A DNA stretch of 64,000 bases from Congeria kusceri. Lineage: Eukaryota; Mollusca; Bivalvia; Myida; Dreissenidae. Location: contig JAPFQT010000413.1 of assembly GCA_027627225.1 (NCBI GenBank), forward strand, positions 12,501 through 76,500, in the 5' to 3' direction. Below are positions 1-11,759 of the stretch, one piece after another; position 1 is the stretch's first letter; every line of letters starts with the position of its first letter. Both the position numbers and the translations under genes were made by a program. A model generated the notes under the pieces. That model saw only the letters and a program-made list of their open reading frames with translations. It made no database searches and was not told the origin of the DNA.

Positions 1-90
1 AGTGCCGTCCTAGATTAGCCTGTGTGGACTGCACAGGCTATTCCAGGACGACACTTTACGCACATGCATTAAGCCCGGTTTTCCCACGAC
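1..90. repeat. Interspersed inverted-repeat element, cut by window start
   Basis: The first 60 bases hold an inverted repeat: AGCCTGTG, a short spacer with TGGACT, then GCACAGGCT. These sit inside a longer imperfect palindrome of GTCCTAG and CCAGGAC, followed by GACGACACTTTACGC and a tail ATGCATTAAGCCCGGTTTTCCC. I recognise this arrangement as a very abundant short repeat of bivalve genomes; that is recollection, not a search. The element is truncated by the window edge, so its left end and any target duplication cannot be seen. It encodes nothing. Confidence 0.6.
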
Positions 91-1011
91 ACGCCCAAAA
101 TAACATAATTTTTATTGCTGTAAAATATAAATGCAATCTAAATTCTCTACAAATAAAAGTTTTGGTTTTGCCTGTTGTTGTTTCATGGCTGGTTTTCACA
201 TATCAAGTAAGGGAAATCTCAAATACACATTTAAGTCAGTGAAATTTTCAGATATAATTCGTAAATTTTATTATTTGTATTGTGACAATATTGAATAATA
301 AAGACCAATTATTCACTTAATCACTATAATAAAATAGCTTAATGCGAACTGCACTATATATCATAGAACCAGAGAAGTAGAAAATATTATTTTAGGAAAT
401 TTAAAAATGCTTACCACTTTTATGAGCTTTATTAATACTGGCAAACATCTAAAATATTGCCCCATTATTATACTTGGTTCCATTATGGCGGGGGACATTA
501 ATGTTGGACTTGTAGATCTAGTGACTTGCCTAGAAGCAACTTCTTAAGGTCTCGCTGTTGGAGTAGTTCTTTAGTGATGTGGGAAAGAGTGTCCATCTGT
601 CATGCTGGAAATTCAGGTTTGATCCCCAACACAAGGTACTCAGGTCTTTTTTTCATTTGGAATGAATTATACAGGGCAAATTGCCTAGCAAATATTTAAT
701 ACATGCATTTTTAAATAGTAAAAAAAGAACATATCAACGTAATAAGCTGGACGATCTACAAGTATTGTTGATATTTAGATATTTAAGGATAAAAGTAAAC
801 TTGAATAATAAAAAAACACATGTTCTTAATTTGTACTGAGTACTCATGATAATAACTTGATGATGTATACATGTCTGGTTTTAGAGGAAACAGTAATGAT
901 TTTTATGTATTTATCAGTGTTCATTGGTGAGAAGCGTCTATGGCAAAAACAAATGAACATTTCTTTATTTCTAATATAGATCTAAATAAAATGCTGTGAA
1001 GACTACCTTAC
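91..1011. other. Non-coding AT-rich stretch with a tRNA-like fragment
   Basis: No credible reading frame is present. At about 556-640 there is a tRNA-like segment containing GTTTGATCCCC (a weak RNA polymerase III B box) followed by a T-rich run, which resembles a decayed tRNA-derived SINE. I could not fold a cloverleaf from it. The rest is simple AT-rich sequence. Confidence 0.4.
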
Positions 1012-1138
1012 CTTGAATTTCCTGTACATGATAATGATGAATGTGCTGTTCTGGTATGTTCCACATTCCTAACTCAGTGAAGCATTGGACAGAGTCAAAG
1101 ACAACCTTCAAGTTAATGTAATTCTTGGAAGGAAGACC
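1012..1138 (-). CDS. Candidate internal exon, function unknown
   Basis: Read on the minus strand, 127 bases are open in one frame (42 codons plus one base). They are bounded by an acceptor ending TTACAG (1142-1139 side) and a strong donor AAG|GTAAGG (1012/1011 side). The peptide begins GLPSKNYINLKVVFDSVQ and ends HHYHVQEIQ; it is not low complexity and contains aromatic, Cys and His residues. Just upstream on the same strand (about 1260-1140) another frame stays open for about 40 codons (beginning NLPFWNNMDWIGILNDAEDL) and runs through the acceptor. The two could therefore be one older exon broken by a frameshift. I do not recognise the family. It may be an exon of a gene running off the left edge, or a pseudogene fragment. 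Confidence 0.3.
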
Positions 1139-1719
1139 CTGTAACATTCAGTATAAATCTGAATTTTAATTGTGTTCCAGCAGTGTGTAGCAAACTCAGC
1201 AAGGTCTTCTGCATCATTCAAAATTCCAATCCAATCCATATTGTTCCAAAATGGCAAATTCCAGCTTGACAAAATTAACATTTCACATCAGATTTGCTTC
1301 CGTAATTATAATATTCCTCACGTTTTTGCATTTCAATAAACATACCCGGTGCTACAAAATCTGTTATTTTCAAAAGTAACAACACACGATACTTTGTTTA
1401 CCTTTGACATTGTTTTGTCATCGCGAAATCGTAAGCAAGGGAAACAACTGTGCTATATTTTAAAGGTGCGAAATGAAATCTCAATTTGATATTAAAGAAA
1501 AAATGCATGATGATGAATTTAAAATGTAAACACAATCTTTATTTATAAAAATTTGTGAAGTTAAACCGAAGCGCGGCCATATTTGCAAACGTTACGACAG
1601 CCCGTGGCCTTTCGTAACTTTTACATTGAAACTTACGAATTCGTAACAGCCAGGTACCGTATGTTTTTTTTATAAACCTTAGCATGTCATTTAATTAAAG
1701 TAAAGTACATTGCATTTAA
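1139..1719. other. Non-coding stretch left of copy A
   Basis: Apart from the possible broken exon extension near 1140-1260, nothing coding is visible. Around 1420-1650 short motifs of the form TTCGTAAC/CGTTACGA recur in both orientations, suggesting a small degraded inverted-repeat element. No tandem array or RNA gene is seen. Confidence 0.35.
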
Positions 1720-2913
1720 TTTAGGATTTTATTTTGTCGTCGAGGAGTAATTTTCAAAAGATAATTACAAACAAGGGTTAGCACCATTACATTATTCTTA
1801 TTACATAAGAGAAGGTCAAGAAGAAAATTTAAATGGAACATATATCATGATACTTGAGCATCACGAAACGATTTATTGCAGAATCATATCGTAAATTACA
1901 TTTTGCACTGAAGGTTCTTACACCAGATGGCAATATATCCTTATTAGCTATTTCCTAAATGTCACAGAAGCCTTCAACAGAAATGGAAACGTGTTAACCA
2001 GACGTCAGCAAATACTTACTGGGCTGTTTCATTACTAGATTTCCATGCAAATGTACCCTGCTGAATAAGAAATAAGGATTTTGATAGTTGGAATAATGAT
2101 ATTATAAGATTATTTCGATACAATACAGTTGATCTGCGTATGTGATCGTTTGCCTATAGCCATTTCTTTAATACTTTAAGGATGCATTTCTGTTTTTTTG
2201 ACCCGAATAATAACATAAGAAAGTGCAGGACCTTAACATAACCACAATAAAGAGCAAACTAAATTATATTATATTATTTGTTGATGTATACAGCAGACAC
2301 AATACTAATTACTATTGCCTTTTATTGTCCGAAACGCTGCCATTACGAAACAAATGTGAATGTATGCCCTATAACTAATACAACATATTTATACGAACTA
2401 TTCTCTGTGATGTATCATTTGTTGCGACTGAAAACAGATAATCTAACATTATATTTAACAAACTCCTGAACCATAAATAGTGTAGCTAACCAGGCTTCTA
2501 GCAAAGGTGATCATGGATATGACAATTATGTTACAGCGAGTTGTTTTTTGTTTTTAATAATACGCACAAACCAATATCATACACATGTTTTTCATGCAAA
2601 ACACAGTTGAGCATTTCTGAATGTTAAGGTAACTGGAAATATAAAGTGCAGCAAACAGTTGATCTAAAATTATATTAAGAAAACTGATTGCGGCATCCGA
2701 GTTTGCAGTGTATTAATTTGTTTTAATGTTGCAAATAAAATCTTTGAAGTAGGTCAACGTGTGTCAATCAGTGATTTTTATGTATAATGATGGGGAGACA
2801 TATACTCCTTATGATTGAATCCCCCTTGAAATATTGGCAATGCTATATCATTAGGCTCGTTGTATTCTACAGATATTTCGTAGAAAATGTGGTCATGTCA
2901 AATACTAGTGTTA

Positions 2914-3209
2914 TATTGGCAATACATTAGGTCTCAGTTATGCATCATTGTATTGGCAATACATTAGGTCTCAGTTATGCATCATTGTATTGGCAATACA
3001 TTAGGTCTCAGTTATGCATAATTGTATTGGCAATACATTAGGTCTCAGTTATGCATAATTGTATTGGCAATACATTAGGTCTCAGTTATGCATAATTGTA
3101 TTGGCAATACATTAGGTCTCAGTTATGCATAATTGTATTGGCAATACATTAGGTCTCAGTTATGCATAATTGTATTGGCAATACATTAGGTCTCAGTTAT
3201 GCATAATTG
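2914..3209. repeat. 37-bp tandem repeat, 8 units
   Basis: Eight head-to-tail units start at 2914, 2951, 2988, 3025, 3062, 3099, 3136 and 3173, exactly 37 bases apart with no indels. Each unit carries the near-palindrome GTATTGGCAATAC (6-bp arms around one base) followed by ATTAGGTCTCAGTTATGCAT. Units 2-3 end GCATCAT and later units GCATAAT, so one variant spread along the array. Flanks match single-copy sequence in copies B and C. It is not a CRISPR: there are no spacers and the host is eukaryotic. Confidence 0.95.
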
Positions 3210-4265
3210 TATTTCTAGAATTCAAAACACGAGGGAAAGTATTACATACATGTATAAGAATAATGAAACTCCAGAGACATCACCAGGATAGAAGCCCTTA
3301 TTAACATCCGCTAGTCATTCATTTGAGGCAAGTGACCAATTGCCAATACAATACAAGACAATACGCACAACACAACACATATACATGATTACAGCTGGGG
3401 TTACCTGGGGGTTAAAACCGGTTTAAAGGAATGCCGAACCTCAAATTGGCCCATAATTAATCAAAATATACGCACGTAATTTCGTGTATATAATCAATAT
3501 ATTGATTTATTTATTTAATAATATGATCAGTTTCTCATGTCTTTCCCGTTAGGTTGCGGAAGTAATTCTAATCTTTTGAATTAACAATACGCAAATATGA
3601 CCTTCTTAAGAAAGGTAATTAAAACATATTGCATTGTGTCTTGAACCTAGTGTTATTTTTTTAAATCAATGTTTCAATTATCAGACTTGAGATAATATGT
3701 AATCACTTGTCTGGAATCGTTTGCTCATATTTCAGCATGCATGCAGGTTCCAGAGCAAATGTGACATAAACGTGACATGTGAGAAAAATAACTCATCTCG
3801 TGGCCACGACTTAAATTTCTCACATGTCCGTCTATGCCACAGTACAGAACAGTAACAAACAGTGAGCGAAACGAATTAGTATATTATAGTATGCAGAACA
3901 TGGTAACAAAAGTGTATTAGTAGCATAGTGGGCGTTTCGTTGTTATGTTGCATGCAAAACTGACAATAATATCCAACATCGGGTTTACCACTGTTTTAAT
4001 AGGCAAAAACTAAAATGCAGCTCAACATTTATTTAATGGATTTACAATTTTGTTACACGTCGATTGTTTTTTTTTTATGTATTCTAACATGATGCTCGCT
4101 CGTTTGTCTATAGACAAAGAACAAAATTATCGTTGTTAAACTACCCAACAAACAACGCAAAAAGAAGTCCCGATTCTGAGCGGAAACAGTAGTTTCAATT
4201 ACAATTGCAAACATATATGTCAAATCATGTTAGAATCGAAATTATGTTCAAATTATCTTTTTTTT

Positions 4266-4381
4266 TCGGCCAATAAACACTTCTTTGTCGTTCTGATGCG
4301 TGGCTACTAAACAATTCGGACTAACGCCCTAGTGGTTTAATTCCAACGCATCAGAATACCAAATCGTTGTTTATTAACCGA
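4266..4381. mobile_element. Short MITE with about 38-bp terminal inverted repeats
   Basis: The left arm (4266-4303, beginning TCGGCCAATAAACA) is an imperfect inverted copy of the right arm (4343-4381, ending TTTATTAACCGA); both contain the CTGATGCG/CGCATCAG core. The central spacer is about 40 bases, so the whole element folds into one hairpin. A half-element with the same right arm is present at 38587-38647, showing it is a dispersed family. It has no coding capacity; no target duplication was established. Confidence 0.65.
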
Positions 4382-5069
4382 TAAACAACGATACATCCCA
4401 AGTGTTTTCTTAATTTTAGACTTACAAGCCAAATAAGAACACATACATTTATTCAGAAACCGTGTAATACTTATGAAATCGAGTTTAAATTAATAGCGAA
4501 ATATCATCGTTTAAAAGGAAGTCACAATTGCATTGGATTTACAGGATTTTATTTTTGAGAATTGGCTGTTTGAATATTTAATTGTGATAAATGTACAGTG
4601 ATAACACTTTACCATGAACTTCATGCGTTTTGTCACCAATCGACGAATAGAATAGCATACATTCGTTAAGGGTGAACGGTCTTTCGTTATAGCAATTATA
4701 GGTTAAAACAGATCGGAGTCATATGCGATGTAATTCAATTACATAACTTCTGATTATGCACACACATGATTTCTGCTGCTCGCTTAACACGTGATTGCAA
4801 GGTTGGCGTCTGGTGTTGCCCGGGTTGTTAGCTAGTAGAACTTATTATTGAGGTCCCATACCTGCCGGGTCTGAAGCTAGACAGAACAGTACAACATTTA
4901 GTTGCATGTGCATAATGGCCATACCAGTCTCATAGTAGCTATTTTATAACTACACAATTGCGAGCTGGGCAGCCCATTGTTCATATTCAAATGCTATGTT
5001 AATTTAAAGTAAGTATTGTTTTTACGTTACCATTACTGTTTATAATCAACGCCAAGTAGGCTGAGGAAA

Positions 5070-5599
5070 ATGTTATTGTATATATTCATAGTTTTGTTTG
5101 CACATTTTGTCGTCACGCAAGTAATGGCAATAGATATTAGGAGCCGGACATGTAACAAAGGTATCCTAACATTGAATACACTTTAAAATGTGTGCACAGT
5201 CGGTATATTTTAATGAACAAATATACACATATGTTTTAAATGAAAACAATAATTGAAGCAAACATTACTATTTAATGCAGACCCAGTTAGAAACATGCAG
5301 ACATATTTACAATTGAACGATAGTATTTTGTTTTGTTTTGTCTTTGCATACATTTTGAGCCTGTCTAAACTTTTATACTCAGCGTTAATATTTAACTAGC
5401 GTTATTAACTACACATTTGAAAAAAAACTGTTCAACCAACAGTTGTAAAGGAAGAAGATTTAGTGTTAGGATTTGTATACTGGAGTGCAACTGTTATGTT
5501 AGCTTGAACTTAAGCTCTTGTAATACAGAAGACTTCAGTGAAAACGAGTACATGTCATTTTACGCAGCTGAATACATAATCGTTTATCTTTGTTCTTGA
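5070..5599 (+). CDS. Candidate two-exon gene for a small secreted cysteine-rich peptide
   Basis: Exon 1 (5070-5160) starts with an ATG and encodes 30 residues beginning MLLYIFIVLFAHFVV, a good hydrophobic signal peptide with a likely cut after VMA. It ends at AAAG|GTATCC, leaving one base of a codon. With the acceptor CTAG at 5396-5399, exon 2 (5400-5599) continues in frame for 65 residues to a TGA. An AATAAA lies at 5632-5637. The joined product would have 96 residues and eight cysteines at about 28, 41, 46, 56, 60, 62, 71 and 95, including a CxxxCxC cluster; an even count suits disulfide pairing. I recognise no family. The acceptor has a weak pyrimidine tract, and it was chosen because it restores frame, so the model is tentative. 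It lies in the part of copy A that has no counterpart in B or C. Confidence 0.3.
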
Positions 5600-6670
5600 A
5601 GATATGCGGATATAAGTACGCTGTTTTCGGAAATAAACGTGTATGAATAATTTAGTATGTTATCGAATACGAATACGTTTGGTTGCTTTTCTTACATGGT
5701 CTATCAGATTCATGTATTGCTTTTAGGAATAAACCACAATGTATGACGTGATTAAAAAAATTTGTCTCTTATTACAGGAAATGAAATAAACGGCAAGGTA
5801 ATATTTATCATTTTACATTTTAATATGTATTTATACTATTTATACTATTCGGGTACAAACATGTCACGAAAGATTATTTCATGTAGTCGTTGCTAAATAC
5901 GAATTAGTCTTACAATTAATTTGCAATCAACGTGTACACATAGCGCAAACTAACGGCCCTTTGGACATTCTACAGTCTTCCGATCGGATAATGTATTGTT
6001 CCAATTTTAATTTCAGGATTGTTTGTGGTTTTGATATTGTAAAGTACGAGCCGCTTCAGGAATTGTATTTTATTACAAGTTTTGGTCTTTATGTTTACTG
6101 ATATTCTACTTTACACAACGAATGAAATGAATTGTGTGCATCGGCTGCGATGAAACTGCAATATATTTATTTGTTAGGGAACGTATAAAATGTATAAAAA
6201 GGTGATAAACTGAAGTCAATTCAAACAAATTGTGATGACGCTAGTACAAACACAGTGCTTGCATCGCACGTTCTTATTGCCAGGTATATCATGTTTCACC
6301 TTTTCAGCGGTATTTAAATGATGAATGCTACAATGAAAGATTGAGCAATTAAGATACTTATGTAGACATGTTACCTAATCTGCTCTTGCAACGAGTAATC
6401 GAGTACATTTCTGCAACATCTGCACAATTATATTCCTGTAGATATTACTGGGCATGTAATCTAATTCTGCTTCATTACTCTTTCTGTTCTTTGTAAAATG
6501 AACATTCATGCACAATTGCAATCATTGAATTATGTTCGTCACAGTTTTAGCGATACCATAATCAGATAACGTTCGCGACACTTGCAATTTCTTCCTGTAA
6601 ATCTAGTTATTTACTCTTGCATTGAAGATTTTGTTTTCAACAGTACGCAGTTGAATCCTAATATACACGT

Positions 6671-8601
6671 ATGTTTGCATGTACTTGTAATTCGATGTAT
6701 CTTTGCATGTATTTGTAATTCCATGTATCTTTGCATGTATTTGTAATTCCATGTATCTTTGCATGTATTTGTAATTCCATGTATCTTTGCATGTACTTGT
6801 AATTCGATGTATGTTTGCATGTACTTGTAATTCGATGTATCTTTGCATGTATTTGTAATTCCATGTATCTTTGCATGTATTTGTAATTCCATGTATCTTT
6901 GCATGTACTTGTAATTCGATGTATGTTTGCATGTACTTGTAATTCGATGTATCTTTGCATGTACTTGTAATTCGATGTATCTTTGCATGTACTTGTAATT
7001 CGATGTATGTTAGCATGTATTTGTAATTCCATGTATCTTTGCATGTACTTGTAATTCCATGTATCTTTGCATGTACTTGTAATTCCATGTATCTTTGCAT
7101 GTATTTGTAATTCGATGTATCTTTGCATGTACTTGTAATTCCATGTATCTTTGCATGTACTTGTAATTCGATGTATGTTTGCATGTACTTGTAATTCGAT
7201 GTATCTTTGCATGTACTTGTAATTCGATGTATCTTTGCATGTATTTGTAATTCCATGTATCTTTGCATGTACTTGTAATTCCATGTATCTTTGCATGTAC
7301 TTGTAATTCCATGTATCTTTGCATGTATTTGTAATTCCATGTATCTTTGCATGTACTTGCAATTCGATGTATCTTTGCATGTACTTGTAATTCCATGTAT
7401 CTTTGCATGTACTTGTAATTCCATGTATCTTTGCATGTACTTGTAATTCCATGTATCTTTGCATGTACTTGTAATTCGATGTATGTGTGCATGTACTTGT
7501 AATTCCATGTATCTTTGCATGTATTTGTAATTCCATGTATCTTTGCATGTACTTGTAATTCGATGTATGTTTGCATGTACTTGTAATTCGATGTATCTTT
7601 GCATGTACTTGTAATTCCATGTATCTTTGCATGTATTTGTAATTCCATGTATCTTTGCATGTATTTGTAATTCCATGTATCTTTGCATGTACTTGTAATT
7701 CCATGTATCTTTGCATGTACTTGTAATTCGATGTATCTTTGCATGTACTTGTAATTCCATGTATCTTTGCATGTATTTGTAATTCGATGTATCTTTGCAT
7801 GTATTTGTAATTCCATGTATCTTTGCATGTACTTGTAATTCGATGTATCTTTGCATGTACTTGTAATTCGATGTATGTTTGCATGTACTTGTAATTCGAT
7901 GTATGTTTGCATGTACTTGTAATTCCATGTATCTTTGCATGTACTTGTAATTCGATGTATGTTTGCATGTACTTGTAATTCCATGTATCTTTGCATGTAC
8001 TTGTAATTCGATGTATGTTTGCATGTACTTGTAATTCGATGTATCTTTGCATGTACTTGTAATTCCATGTATCTTTGCATGTACTTGTAATTCGATGTAT
8101 GTTTGCATGTACTTGTAATTCGATGTATCTTTGCATGTACTTGTAATTCGATGTATGTTTGCATGTACTTGTAATTCGATGTATGTTTGCATGTACTTGT
8201 AATTCCATGTATCTTTGCATGTATTTGTAATTCGATGTATGTTTGCATGTACTTGTAATTCCATGTATCTTTGCATGTACTTGTAATTCGATGTATCTTT
8301 GCATGTATTTGTAATTCGATGTATGTTTGCATGTATTTGTAATTCGATGTATGTTTGCATGTACTTGTAATTCGATGTATCTTTGCATGTACTTGTACTT
8401 CGATGTATCTTTGCATGTACTTGTAATTCGATGTATGTTTGCATGTACTTGTAATTCGATGTATCTTTGCATGTACTTGTAATTCGATGTATCTTTGCAT
8501 GTACTTGTAATTCGATGTATCTTTGCATGTACTTGTAATTCGATGTATCTTTGCATGTACTTGTAATTCGATGTATGTTTGCATGTACTTGTAATTCGAT
8601 G
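6671..8601. repeat. 28-bp minisatellite, 69 units without indels
   Basis: The unit GCATGTACTTGTAATTCGAT plus GTATCTTT is repeated from 6677 (first GCATGT) to 8581 (last GCATGT), 1904 bases or exactly 68 periods, so no unit has gained or lost a base. Units differ mainly at three sites: TAC/TAT before TTG, TTCG/TTCC, and TATC/TATG. The TATG form appears only with TTCG, never with TTCC. Because 28 is not a multiple of three and the minus strand of the unit has no stop in any phase, all three minus frames are open for 500-680 codons and give the same 28-residue periodic peptide. This is a by-product of the repeat, not a gene. Copies B and C have one degenerate unit at the matching place. Confidence 0.95.
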
Positions 8602-8639
8602 AATCCGTCGTATCGGCAATTATGAAAACACATTAACAC

Positions 8640-10240
8640 TGTCTTTTATGTGCAACATTCTTGTTTGCGGAATGAAATTGCATGCCGTCTTTTTCCATTA
8701 TTTTGATTGCAAGATGTTTAAATTGTTCCTTTCTCGACATTTAAAGGGTGCAATTTTATTTCATTGAGTGGCGTTAAATACGCTATGACCTATAAAGTTT
8801 AACTCTTCAATTACGAAATTTAAAAGATTTATTATTTCTAATTACAATTAAGCAATTGTCTGCATAAACACACAATAAAAAGTTCATTATACATGTAATC
8901 TATTTAAGGATATAGTGTACAATTAAACAACAATACATGCATGCATTTCAGCAACCTTTTCCAGTACGGTTTTAATAGTTATTTAAAAATACTTCTGAAA
9001 AAGCAACCCTTATTAAATGTACTTTACTGTTTTGAATTGAGTTTAACAACAGTTTGGATACACCAATAACTGTTGAAACGACTTTGTTTTAACAATGTAA
9101 TATTGCTGTTGTTAACTATGTGAAACTCGTTTGTTTATTTGAATTGCGATGCTATCAGGTTAATCTTTATTCACACTGAACTCTATTATATTAATCGGGG
9201 CCAAGTGTGAGGTTCGGGCGCCCGTTAATCGGGTTAAAGCCCAATGCTTTGCATGCGTTATATCGAACGGCCACCGGAAAAACTTTACAAAACCGAAATT
9301 GTGCAAACCACTCACCTCGTCCATTCAACATTCACTAAAATAAAGAAGCCTTAACAATAGACTTCTAATCATGCTCGGTGATAACGTGTTAAACATTTCG
9401 TAGTACAAAAAAGCACCCTTTAACACGTGTTGACCTATACACAGTACGTACATTTGTCCCGTTGTATACATTTAAAATATGCACAATTGGTAAATGTTTT
9501 GCAATGTAAAGTTGTCTGTTTACATTTAGTTATCGAAAGTGTTAGCCGCGGTTTGAAGAAAAATGTACATTTCAGTTTAAATTTAAGTTTTCATACAGGC
9601 TATACTGCCCTTCCAATGAATTAATAAATACGAAAGTTAAATCACCACAAACTACATTTGGTTATTCGCTTTATTAATAATGTAAATAAATCATCTAATA
9701 AACGGCATCTTAGAAAATATGAATAACTATTTGACTCAATGCATATAGATTTGACCCCATTCTGTAATACTTCATGATGAAAAAAAATTGTTTTGATATA
9801 ATTTGTGACAGAACGATATCACGACAATTATCGTCCAAAGTTCGTGTATCTATGAAGTTTCTTCTCTGTGTGAAGATGAGAAATATATTGTCGCATTATC
9901 GCATCTTCGTGGTTCTGATCAGGGGGAATTGTTTGTTTCTGGGTATGATGAAATTTGCTAAAATGTGCTGCACAATAACATTCTAGGAAGAAACATTCGT
10001 AGCCAGAGTTGAGATAGGCAATTATTTTATTTGTGTTCTATTTATTTGTACATTTACATGCCGAGGTATTTCTAAACTCGATATTGCAAGTTGTAAATAT
10101 GCAATGGTCGATTCGTCCGTGTGTTTGTTTTGACATAATAAGTGCCATGTATAATATGGAGATTGCAAACTCGAGTAGCGGTGTTTTCGATCCGTCGACC
10201 CGTTTTGCAATGTTTTTAAAGTCTTTAAAACATACATAAC
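8640..10240. other. Copy A sequence without genes
   Basis: Short blocks match copies B and C (8650-8760 and 8900-9130). At 9195-9225 the sequence around GAGGTTCGGGC is an inverted relative of 3441-3471 (GCCGAACCTC), a fragment of a dispersed repeat present in both orientations. No gene, RNA or tandem array is visible up to the DIRS-like insertion. Confidence 0.4.
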
Positions 10241-10502
10241 GTTCTATTTCGTCTAAAGATTTATGTCGTTCATAAATGAGATATGTTGCGCATGTGCAAA
10301 GCAGTTTTTGTTGCGAACGCTTTACGGCAAAGCAGAAGTTTTTGATGCAAGTGAAAAAAATCGATCGTAGATCGATAGAAACTAAAAATACAAAAGTATT
10401 AGTACAAACATAGTTTGTACATATTTATGGTTTGATTTAAACCGATACACGAGGTAATATTTGTGTATTTACTTTGTAAAAGCGTTCTGAAAAGTTAACT
10501 CG

Positions 10503-11617
10503 ATGTCAACACGTGGTGTCGACAAAACGGCGGACGCGAATGTCAAACCTGTTGTGGATTCACAAGCGGGTGAAAAAGTGGAGAAAAAACCAGAGGGCAG
10601 CTCTTCAAAAGGCAAGCAACCTGCAAAAAAAAGCAGAGTGAGAAATCTTGTGATTCCTCGGATGTGCAAATGTTAGAAATCCTTAAGGCTTTGCAAGGTT
10701 CAGTGGAAGTGAAATCACAAAAATTGATCGAGTTCAATACAAGGCTAACCAATATAAAACAATACGATGAATACTACGATGATGAAATGGATTTTGAGGT
10801 TCCATCGTCGAGAATGAGTGTGATGGCCCATCTGCATCAATGCTGGTAGTAATGAAAGTAGGTTTCAGACCATGTCAAAACGATTCAAAGCCCATTATAA
10901 ATGTTCAGAGAATGTTGATGGCGTCTTGGCTGATATTGAAGGTATTGATGACGGACGCTATGCAGAATTAACCAAGGATGAGATAAATGCTCGTCCTGAA
11001 AATTGCAATGGTCTAGTTGTCGTAAAATTGTACCAGTTGATTTGGGATGCAATTTCCCCAATGGCAAGAACGAGGGATAAAAAGATGCAAAATATTGTAA
11101 CATCGGTGATAAACTCAAATGTAATACTGACAAAAGCGGTCGACAAGTTGGCACGCTTCGAAAAGTACCAAAACGAGAAACTGGGGACACTGATTGATGA
11201 ATGTAATGACTCGCTGGCGCTACTTGGTCATGCAAATAGACAAATCAATCTTGCTCGTAAAGATTTCTGATGCCTGAGCTCAATGTTGACTATAGACATT
11301 TGTGTAATCACATCAGACCTGTGACGACATATCTGTTTGTGGATGATGTTTCGAAATCTACCAGAGAAATTGAAGAATCAGCTAAGATAGCAAACATAAT
11401 ATTCATGGCTGGTAGACCGCAGCGAGGAAGTTATATGCGCAGAAGAGCTGGGCGTGCACCACGCTACAGTTTTAGAGGTGGTCGAGCACAAGGCAGTCGT
11501 GGCAGAGGTCACAGTTACTTCAATGTACAAGCAAACTCTGACGGAAAAAAACTACATCCCCAGGGGTTTAACCAGGGGAGGAACCAGACAGTAACTTATG
11601 TAAGTACTGTTTTTTGA
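10503..11617 (+). pseudogene. DIRS-like Gag, frameshifted
   Basis: A first frame starts at the ATG at 10503 (MSTRGVDKTADANVK), rich in Lys, Glu and Ser. It shifts near 10640 into the frame at 10664 (MLEILKALQGSVEVKSQKL). Tandem stops near 10848 are followed by an open stretch 10872-11270 and then, in another frame, 11270-11617. The last segments contain the pattern I associate with DIRS Gag: LARKDF, LNVDYRHLCNHIRPVTTYLF, DDVSKSTREIEESAK, then an Arg/Gly-rich tail (RRRAGRAPRYSFRGGRA). At least two frameshifts and stops separate the parts. Gag would package element RNA in the cytoplasm; this copy cannot make a full product. Confidence 0.75.
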
Positions 11618-11759
11618 AGCTGGTAGGTTAAAAAACTTTGTTTCTAAATGGCGCAAATTAACGGATGACCCACAAATTATTGATATTGTTGAAAATTGCC
11701 ATTTTGATATAAAATCAGATTCATTGGTAGAAATAAACCATCAAAACTTTCAATAAACA

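Noticed and set aside
2914..3209. Regular 37-bp direct repeats as a CRISPR array
   Set aside because: There are no spacers between units, no cas genes, and the DNA is clearly eukaryotic.
6603..8639. Three overlapping minus-strand open frames of 524-678 codons
   Set aside because: They are produced by a stop-free 28-bp unit whose length is not a multiple of three. All frames give the same periodic peptide, and the single-unit copies in B and C show non-coding origin.
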